Shown here: positions 1-4,418 of the stretch, piece after piece
Numbering within the stretch: position 1 is the first letter of the stretch
How the letters are laid out: each line of letters opens with the position of its first letter
NCBI RefSeq assembly: GCF_016642265.1
Contig: NZ_MRXX01000015.1
Location: 152,620-160,007 of the forward strand
DNA length: 7,388 bases
Reading direction: 5' to 3'
Source: Streptococcus lactarius
GTDB lineage: Bacteria > Bacillota > Bacilli > Lactobacillales > Streptococcaceae
Position numbers and translations under genes: made by a program
The notes under the pieces: generated by a model
What the model was told of the DNA's origin: nothing
The model's input: only the letters and a program-made list of their open reading frames with translations
The model's database searches: none

Positions 1-17
1 ATTTCTGTCCCACTCTC
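1..17 (-). repeat. GGGACA-core short repeat, left copy (partial)
   Basis: Read on the minus strand this is GAGAGTGGGACAGAAAT, at the very edge of the window. It matches the sequence at 7372-7388 on the plus strand at 13 of 17 positions, including the core TGGGACA. I recall similar GGGACA-containing short repeats from streptococcal and enterococcal intergenic regions; that is memory, not a search. It lies downstream of the minus-strand ABC operon, whose last gene ends at 60. The 42 nt between them hold no convincing terminator, so the repeat or sequence beyond the window may end that transcript. Confidence 0.5.
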
Positions 18-59
18 GCAAAATTAGAAAAGTTTGCTTATCAGTATCATTTTTATTTA

Positions 60-749
60 CTACTTAACTTCTTGATTCCTTACCAAGAGGTAGAGAGTTG
101 CTCCAAGTGAGCATACAAGTCCAATAACGTACGTACAGAGTTGCAAAGAGGAAACTCTCCCTAATATTGTTTCCGCAATAATATTATAAAATAGATAACT
201 AGTCACTGGTTCCATTACTCTTTCTATGAATGGTTGTACTAAAATAGGAAATAGTAGCAAAATAGCTAAACTACCCATTGGACTTTTGAAAAAATAACTT
301 AAGAAGTAAGAAATCAAAAAGTATTGGATGGAGCCAATCAAATAGAAACTGAAAATTTCTAAACTGACACCATTTTTGCTACTAAAAAAATGAAACCATA
401 TAAGCAGTACAATGAAATTTAAGGTTGATTGGAGTAGTACATCACATAACTCTACGAACAGGATCCGAATTGAGCTTAAGATCCTTTTTCCACTTACCAA
501 ATAAACTAGTTTTGTTTCGTGTGATTGTAACTCAACAAATGCATTAACACACCCAATACTAACAGATAGCATTGATGCAAAAACAAGAGCTTGCTTTATA
601 GATAATTGTACAACAGTATCATTGATTGAAACTGGTAAAACACCTAAGAGACACACAAAACTTATCAAAAGTGACTGTATAGCTATCTGGTACTTTACGG
701 GTTTTAAACTATATTTTTTGACGATAAGACTAAAAAATATTCTTGCCAT
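60..749 (-). CDS. ABC-2-type permease, second membrane subunit of the exporter (LanG-like position)
   Basis: A 229-residue membrane protein with about six hydrophobic segments (roughly residues 22-40, 51-72, 92-118, 131-154, 157-176 and 204-223) and no large soluble domain, as in the small ABC-2 permeases of lantibiotic immunity (LanE/LanG) and CprABC-type exporters. Between TM2 and TM3 a charged stretch (ETKLVYLVSGKRIL) resembles the cytoplasmic coupling loop of this family. It is the last gene of the minus-strand operon. Its ATG (747-749) lies inside the end of the preceding permease gene, a 20-nt overlap, with a strong AGGAGG four bases upstream (754-759), which suggests translational coupling. 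It probably pairs with the 730-1542 permease to form the channel powered by the 1544-2254 ATPase. The exporter class is well supported; peptide antibiotic as substrate is inferred from architecture and neighbours. Confidence 0.8.
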   Translation of the reverse strand: MARIFFSLIVKKYSLKPVKYQIAIQSLLISFVCLLGVLPVSINDTVVQLSIKQALVFASMLSVSIGCVNAFVELQSHETKLVYLVSGKRILSSIRILFVELCDVLLQSTLNFIVLLIWFHFFSSKNGVSLEIFSFYLIGSIQYFLISYFLSYFFKSPMGSLAILLLFPILVQPFIERVMEPVTSYLFYNIIAETILGRVSSLQLCTYVIGLVCSLGATLYLLVRNQEVK

Positions 750-1542
750 TCTTCCTCCTCATTCGAATCATTTCTACAAGCATTATGAATACCAAGAACA
801 AGATTCCTTCTACTACTAAAAGTGTAAATCCATACAATTGGCTCGTTTGAGTCCCTTCAATTCGGCCAAAAGCAAATGACTTTGCTCCAATCAAAGGCAA
901 TAGATTTTCTAATTTAGAGGAAATTCCTCTTAGAATACCTGATAAACTGATTACCAATAATAAAACGTCTGCAATTAATGCAGTCATTGATTTTTTCGTT
1001 ACGATTACGAAAAGTAAAGCTAATAAAGTAAGAACGATTGCAAATATCATAACTCTTACCGTAACATCTAAAAACAAAGTCAATTCTAAATAATTCTTTA
1101 AAGTTGAATCTAGAAAAGTGAGTAAAACAACAGCATTGACTATAGAAAATACTAAAGTAGAAAGTATCGATAAGACAATCGAACTTGCAATAAAACCAGT
1201 AAGGCGAACTTTCCAGCTAGGAATCAATAATTGGCTAAAATAATCATCTCCAAATTGGTAATGGGTTGAATAAACAAGTGAAACCAAGATTGGCAAGAAA
1301 ATAACACTTGCTTGGTAGGGTGAAGATAAGAGAGCATCCCTGACTGTATAGACTGGATTCGATGATAACATAGACGGATCAAGGTTAACTGCTTGTCCAT
1401 TTCCTTCTACTAAGGCATTTATCACCTGGATATTTTGAATTGTAAAAAATATGCTGACTCCCAAAATAAGAAAAAAAGTAATTTTAAAAGCAGGTAAACT
1501 ACTATATTTATAAAGGTCACTAAAAAAGGAACGCTTTAACAT
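730..1542 (-). CDS. ABC-2-type permease, first membrane subunit of the exporter (LanE-like position)
   Basis: A 270-residue integral membrane protein with about six predicted helices (near residues 20-37, 76-93, 114-142, 162-182, 186-205 and 236-260) and a roughly 40-residue loop after TM1 that is probably extracellular. After TM2, YSTHYQFGDDYFSQLLIPSW then KVRLTGFIA resembles the cytoplasmic E-[FY]-R-x-G-T-x-x-x-[TL]-L-x-x-P-x-R motif of ABC-2 permeases of multi-gene antimicrobial exporters. I chose the ATG at 1540-1542 because GAAGGTG (1549-1555, minus strand) sits six bases upstream and the ATPase stop ends one base before it. The frame stays open to an ATG at 1599, but that would add 19 basic residues overlapping the ATPase gene with no evident ribosome site. 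It should form a heterodimer with the 60-749 protein. The substrate is unknown; lantibiotic-type peptide export or immunity is the best guess. Confidence 0.82.
   Translation of the reverse strand: MLKRSFFSDLYKYSSLPAFKITFFLILGVSIFFTIQNIQVINALVEGNGQAVNLDPSMLSSNPVYTVRDALLSSPYQASVIFLPILVSLVYSTHYQFGDDYFSQLLIPSWKVRLTGFIASSIVLSILSTLVFSIVNAVVLLTFLDSTLKNYLELTLFLDVTVRVMIFAIVLTLLALLFVIVTKKSMTALIADVLLLVISLSGILRGISSKLENLLPLIGAKSFAFGRIEGTQTSQLYGFTLLVVEGILFLVFIMLVEMIRMRRKNGKNIF
754..759 (-). promoter_or_regulatory. Ribosome binding site of the second permease, inside the first permease gene
   Basis: AGGAGG on the minus strand, four bases before the ATG at 749. It lies within the final codons of the upstream permease (Arg-Met-Arg-Arg-Lys), so ribosomes finishing that gene pass directly over it. 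This supports coupled production of the two membrane subunits. Confidence 0.7.
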
Positions 1543-1543
1543 A

Positions 1544-2254
1544 TTATTCACCTTCTTTCCCTTCGAGCGCCTTAAAATATGCTTCCTCAAAAGATCCAAA
1601 CTGTTTCAAAATATCTTTTGTAGGAGCATCAATAACAATTTTCCCATTAGAAATACCAACTAGATGATCTACAGTTAATTCTAACTCACTCATATAATGA
1701 CTTGTCATTAATACCGTCTTACCTTCATTGACAAAAGACTGCAAAAAATTGCGTACCCAGCGTATTCCTTCTGGATCTAGTCCATTGATTGGTTCATCTA
1801 AAATTAAGATGTCAGGATTTGCTAATAAGGCTGTTGCTAACCCAAGACGTTGCTTCATTCCTAATGAATAGTCTTTTACTTTTTTATTTTTAGCTTCACT
1901 TAACCCCACCAACTCTAAACATTCCTTGCACCTATTTTTGTCAACGCCACAAGCCAAGCCAATCCACCGAAGATGCTGAAATCCTGTTCTAGTTGGATAA
2001 GGTTGACAACTATCTAGGAATGATCCAACAATACAAAAAGGATTATCTCCCAATTGAGAGTATTTTTTTCCATCGATCAACGCCATTCCCATTTGACTAT
2101 TTTCTAAACCAAGTAAAATTCTGATTAAAGTTGATTTTCCGGATCCATTCGGTCCAATCAATCCAGTAATCTCACCTTTTTTGGCTTTGAAAGACACGTT
2201 TTGAAGGACAATTTTATTATTATATTCCTTATGTAGCTTTTGAATTGTTATCAT
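1544..2254 (-). CDS. ABC transporter ATPase of a LanF/BcrA-like peptide exporter
   Basis: A 236-residue soluble nucleotide-binding subunit. It shows Walker A GPNGSGKST (residues 34-42), a family-type signature YSLGMKQR (129-136) in place of LSGGQ, Walker B ILILDE (149-154) followed by the D-loop NGLDPEG, and the switch His186 (TSHYMSE). YSLGMKQR and DEPINGLDPEG are typical of the BcrA/LanF branch that powers ABC-2 exporters of bacitracin and lantibiotics. No ordinary Q-loop is present: in GSFLDSCQPYPTRTG (77-91), Asp81 aligns with the Gln, or with the Glu of the LanF 'E-loop'. It is first in the minus-strand operon. The ATG at 2252-2254 has AAAGGA ten bases upstream (2265-2270), and the stop is one base from the next gene. 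It should hydrolyse ATP at the inner membrane face for the two downstream permeases. ABC ATPase identity is certain; the peptide substrate is inferred. Confidence 0.9.
   Translation of the reverse strand: MITIQKLHKEYNNKIVLQNVSFKAKKGEITGLIGPNGSGKSTLIRILLGLENSQMGMALIDGKKYSQLGDNPFCIVGSFLDSCQPYPTRTGFQHLRWIGLACGVDKNRCKECLELVGLSEAKNKKVKDYSLGMKQRLGLATALLANPDILILDEPINGLDPEGIRWVRNFLQSFVNEGKTVLMTSHYMSELELTVDHLVGISNGKIVIDAPTKDILKQFGSFEEAYFKALEGKEGE
1549..1555 (-). promoter_or_regulatory. Ribosome binding site that fixes the first permease start
   Basis: GAAGGTG on the minus strand, six bases upstream of the ATG at 1542 and embedded in the last codons of the ATPase gene. It decides in favour of the 270-residue permease over the 289-residue version starting at 1599. 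Confidence 0.65.
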
Positions 2255-2306
2255 TCATTCTTTTTCCTTTCTGACTTTTAGTGAAATCCCACCTTCACTT
2301 TGAGCA

Positions 2307-2315
2307 AGTATAACA
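2307..2315 (-). promoter_or_regulatory. Candidate promoter (-10 element) of the ABC exporter operon
   Basis: On the minus strand TATACT (2312-2307) is preceded directly by TGT, giving an extended -10. No good -35 sits 17 bases further upstream (AGAATT at 2335-2330), so it may need an activator. The predicted start is near 2300, giving a leader of about 46 nt. The leader can open with a small hairpin, with arms 2280-2285 and 2294-2299 (AGTGAA/TTCACT on the plus strand). The 11-bp repeats begin immediately upstream. Assigned by motif only. Confidence 0.5.
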
Positions 2316-2340
2316 GGAGAAAATCAGGAAATTCTCAGAA
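2314..2340. promoter_or_regulatory. Three 11-bp-phased CAGRA repeats, candidate response-regulator operator
   Basis: CAGGA begins at 2314 and again at 2325, and CAGAA begins at 2336, so three pentamers are spaced exactly 11 bases apart, about one helical turn. OmpR-family regulators typically bind tandem direct repeats of this spacing, and an OmpR-family regulator is encoded next door at 2413. The array abuts the exporter -10 (2307-2312) and lies about 45 bp upstream of the regulator gene's own -10, so one site could control both directions. The repeats are seen in the sequence; the binding protein is inferred. Confidence 0.5.
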
Positions 2341-2380
2341 TAATTATTTTTTTCATTTTCAACAAATTACATTCTATATT

Positions 2381-2389
2381 TGCTATAAT
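2381..2389 (+). promoter_or_regulatory. Extended -10 promoter of the two-component operon
   Basis: TGC followed by a consensus TATAAT (2384-2389). No clear -35 lies at 17 bp; the nearest TTCAAC (2358-2363) would need a 20-bp spacer. The predicted start is near 2396, giving a very short leader of about 17 nt that contains GGAGG (2404-2408), four bases before the ATG. Confidence 0.6.
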
Positions 2390-2412
2390 ATGCTCATATA
2401 ATTGGAGGAACT

Positions 2413-3084
2413 ATGAAGTATAAAATTTTAGCCATTGACGATGATGAAAAAATCTTACGATTAATAGGGAATGCATTAGAAGCAAACAACTTTCACGTGG
2501 AAACTCGTAAAAACATAGAGGAGATCAATATCTGTGACTTTACTGGATTCGATCTAATTTTACTTGACGTCATGATGCCAATTTCTGGTTTAGAAATTTG
2601 TCGTTACATTCGTTCACAAATTACTACTCCAATCTTATTTCTAACTGCAAAAGATTTTGAAGAAGATATACTAAAAGGGATACAAGTCGGAGCTGATGAT
2701 TACATCACAAAACCATTCAGCATTAAAGAATTGATTGCAAGAATTCAAATGCATCTTCGTAGAGAAGAAAGATCTCACCCTGACTCTAAAGAAGAAATGA
2801 ATTCAGATATAACTTTTTATCGAAATCGTCAAGAAGTTTATTATCAATCAAAGAGAATATCACTAACTAAGCGAGAGTTTGATTTACTTTATCTTTTAGC
2901 AAAAAATAAGAACCGAATATTTAGCATAGAAGAACTTTACAATTATCTCTATCCTGTAGACTCTGATGCACAACTACGATCCATTACTGAATACATCTAT
3001 CAAATCAGACAAAAATTTAAGATTCATCAAATTGACCCCATCAAAACAGTATGGGGAGGAGGATACAAATGGAAAAAGAATTGA
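2413..3084 (+). CDS. OmpR-family DNA-binding response regulator
   Basis: A 223-residue two-domain regulator. The receiver domain (about 1-118) has the acidic pair Asp9/Asp10, phospho-acceptor Asp52 in LILLDVMMP, Thr78 and Lys100 in YITKPF, so the phosphorylation site is complete. The C-terminal winged helix (about 130-222) carries the LTKREFDLLYLLAKN start, a recognition helix around SITEYIYQIRQKF, and a closing hairpin VWGGGYKW. The ATG at 2413 follows GGAGG with a four-base spacer. The gene overlaps the kinase gene by 16 nt, so the two are cotranscribed and probably coupled. It most likely activates or derepresses the divergent ABC exporter in response to the partner kinase, as NisR/SpaR- and CprR-like regulators do for immunity transporters. 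The 11-bp repeats at 2314-2340 are its best candidate target. Family identity is certain; the target is inferred. Confidence 0.92.
   Translation: MKYKILAIDDDEKILRLIGNALEANNFHVETRKNIEEINICDFTGFDLILLDVMMPISGLEICRYIRSQITTPILFLTAKDFEEDILKGIQVGADDYITKPFSIKELIARIQMHLRREERSHPDSKEEMNSDITFYRNRQEVYYQSKRISLTKREFDLLYLLAKNKNRIFSIEELYNYLYPVDSDAQLRSITEYIYQIRQKFKIHQIDPIKTVWGGGYKWKKN
3053..3062 (+). promoter_or_regulatory. Ribosome binding site that decides the kinase start
   Basis: GGGGAGGAGG lies within the Gly-Gly-Gly codons near the end of the response regulator gene, six bases before the ATG at 3069. It favours that ATG over the in-frame ATG at 3051, which precedes the site. Confidence 0.75.
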
Positions 3085-4145
3085 CAATCAAGCAACTCAT
3101 TAAACGTACCTACCTCAAAATCATTTGGCAATTTCTTCTATGTCTGATACTTTTTTACATAGTTCCAGCTCTTCTATCTTCTGTATCTGGAATCAATGAG
3201 AAAAATGCCAGTCACTTTGCTTTATTTTTTAGCGTCAGTTCTTGGATTTATCTTTGCATCATTTTAATTTTTATCATTGTAATAAATATTAGACAATTAT
3301 TGACCAAGATTCAAAAAGAAATGAACATGGTTTATCATAGTGGTCTATATTTCACAAAAAATGAACATCACCATTTGCAGATTAAAGAATTTATTGAAAC
3401 AAATGATCTAATAGAAAAAATGCAATCTGATATAAAAAATAGAATTCAAAATGAAAAAGATCAAAAAAAAGAACTCATGTTTCAAGTATCTAGCGCTGCG
3501 CATGATCTTCGAACTCCTCTAACTGTCATAAGAGGAAATGCCGAATTCTTACAATCCACCGAGCAAACACCTCAAACAATGGAATGTCTAAAAGATCTTG
3601 AGCAAGCAAGTATTCAGTTAAACGATTATTTTAACCACTTTATCCAATATTCCAAAACCTTTTACGACCATGATATTCAACTTGAAAAAATATCAATTAA
3701 ACAAGTAACTCATCAATTGAAGGAACAGATCACTCCTTTACTCCCCAGAAATACACATTTTGTTTTTTCAAATACAGTAACTCCATCAACACAAATTGCA
3801 ATTCATCCCAATCTATTTTTTCGAGCAATCACCAATATTATTAATAATGCAATACAACATCAAAATGAAAATGATGCAAAGATCCAGCTAACAATGTCAC
3901 AAGAAAATAATCGACTAGTTCTAACCATATGGAATAATCAATCTACTTTTTCAAAAAGTGTTTTACAACATGCTGGAAATCTTTTCTATAAAGAGGACCT
4001 AGCAAGAACACCCTCTCATGAAAGTCACTTTGGACTTGGTTTATCTTTCGTGAAACGTGTCATGAAACTTCATAATGGGACTATGCATTTAGAAAATATT
4101 CATAATGGTGCACAAGTCAAGCTAATCATTCCCATTATTATATAG
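3069..4145 (+). CDS. Membrane sensor histidine kinase with a very short extracellular loop
   Basis: A 358-residue kinase. Two membrane helices (about 19-38 and 51-74) are separated by only about 12 residues, leaving almost no extracellular sensor domain, the layout called intramembrane-sensing. A cytoplasmic linker leads to the H-box SSAAHDLRTPLTVIRG with phospho-acceptor His145, then the ATP-binding domain with an N-box (NIINNAIQH, Asn256/259/260) and a G-box (FGLGLS, 321-326). The usual DxGxG motif is not recognisable; the equivalent stretch reads LTIWNNQSTF (285-294). The start at 3069 is chosen for the strong ribosome site at 3053-3062. The gene overlaps the response regulator by 16 nt and ends two bases before a terminator. 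It should phosphorylate Asp52 of the adjacent regulator. Pairing with a peptide-exporter operon suggests it detects a membrane-active peptide or cell-envelope damage, possibly through the transporter; that is inference. Confidence 0.9.
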   Translation: MEKELTIKQLIKRTYLKIIWQFLLCLILFYIVPALLSSVSGINEKNASHFALFFSVSSWIYLCIILIFIIVINIRQLLTKIQKEMNMVYHSGLYFTKNEHHHLQIKEFIETNDLIEKMQSDIKNRIQNEKDQKKELMFQVSSAAHDLRTPLTVIRGNAEFLQSTEQTPQTMECLKDLEQASIQLNDYFNHFIQYSKTFYDHDIQLEKISIKQVTHQLKEQITPLLPRNTHFVFSNTVTPSTQIAIHPNLFFRAITNIINNAIQHQNENDAKIQLTMSQENNRLVLTIWNNQSTFSKSVLQHAGNLFYKEDLARTPSHESHFGLGLSFVKRVMKLHNGTMHLENIHNGAQVKLIIPIII

Positions 4146-4147
4146 GA

Positions 4148-4180
4148 AAAGCCGAACTCATCAATATGTGTTCGGCTTTA
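4148..4180 (+). terminator. Rho-independent terminator of the two-component operon
   Basis: A perfect 10-bp inverted repeat, AAAGCCGAAC (4148-4157) and GTTCGGCTTT (4170-4179), with a 12-base loop. It starts two bases after the kinase stop. The T tract is short (TTT, then ACTTCATT), so termination may be incomplete and some readthrough toward glnP is possible. Confidence 0.8.
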
Positions 4181-4223
4181 CTTCATTAACAATTCCAAAA
4201 GATCAGCAATGCACGAAACTTCA

Positions 4224-4240
4224 TGTCATAAAACCTAACA
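4224..4240. promoter_or_regulatory. GlnR operator (GlnR box) upstream of glnPQ
   Basis: TGTCA-TAAAACC-TAACA fits the known GlnR/TnrA consensus TGTNA-N7-TNACA exactly, and the symmetry extends outward to CATGT (4222-4226) and ACATG (4238-4242). Its centre (4232) is about 61 bases upstream of the predicted glnP start and 18 bases before the -35. In streptococci GlnR with GlnA represses glutamine uptake and synthesis genes when nitrogen is plentiful, and glnPQ is a known class of target. The position upstream of -35 leaves the mode of action open. Confidence 0.8.
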
Positions 4241-4257
4241 TGAAAACTCGATTTTTC

Positions 4258-4286
4258 TTGCAAAGCAAAGTCTTTTCTGATATAAT
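4258..4286 (+). promoter_or_regulatory. Strong sigma-A promoter of glnPQ
   Basis: -35 TTGCAA (4258-4263), a 17-base spacer, and -10 TATAAT (4281-4286) with the extended element TGA directly before it. Transcription should start near 4293, giving a 5' leader of about 126 nt before the glnP ATG. It is the best promoter match in the window. Confidence 0.8.
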
Positions 4287-4310
4287 AGCTTTTGTAGAAA
4301 AACATAAGAC

Positions 4311-4348
4311 CATTCATACTCGTTTTGGTATGAATGATTTGTTTTTTT
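4311..4348 (+). terminator. Terminator-like hairpin in the glnP leader (attenuator or short RNA end)
   Basis: A perfect 9-bp inverted repeat CATTCATAC (4311-4319) / GTATGAATG (4328-4336) with an 8-base loop is followed by ATTTG and seven T's (4342-4348). The A-rich AAAAAC at 4298-4303 can also pair with GTTTTT at 4341-4346, extending the structure. It lies between the predicted start (about 4293) and the glnP ribosome site, so transcripts could end at about 55 nt. The stem has only three G-C pairs, so partial termination is likely. It may be an attenuator or may release a small RNA; the effector is unknown. Confidence 0.55.
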
Positions 4349-4418
4349 AAGGCCATCCTTTGGTCAATGTGCTCATGGGTCAAATACCCTAAGAGAAAAG
4401 AATTAAAAGGAGACAGAA

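Noticed and set aside
18..37. Terminator after the ABC operon on the minus strand
   Set aside because: GCAAA/TTTGC is a 5-bp stem with a 10-base loop and no T tract following it; not enough to call.
1543..1599. Longer start for the first permease (289 residues, ATG at 1599)
   Set aside because: It would overlap the ATPase gene by 56 bases, adds a basic tail out of keeping with the family, and has no ribosome site; the ATG at 1542 has GAAGGTG at proper spacing.
60..2254. BceAB-type bacitracin/peptide transporter
   Set aside because: BceB-like permeases are single proteins of about 600 residues with a large extracellular domain; here there are two short permeases without one.
3051..3068. Earlier ATG of the histidine kinase (364 residues)
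   Set aside because: The strong ribosome site GGGGAGGAGG lies after this ATG and before the ATG at 3069.
4168..4350. 60-codon plus-strand reading frame in the glnP upstream region
   Set aside because: It begins inside the kinase terminator, runs through the GlnR box, promoter and leader hairpin, and has no ribosome site.
4351..4418. T-box or known riboswitch in the glnP leader
   Set aside because: No T-box consensus or familiar aptamer; only small hairpins are visible (GGCCA/TGGTC at 4351-4365 and GGGT/ACCC at 4377-4389), too weak to call.
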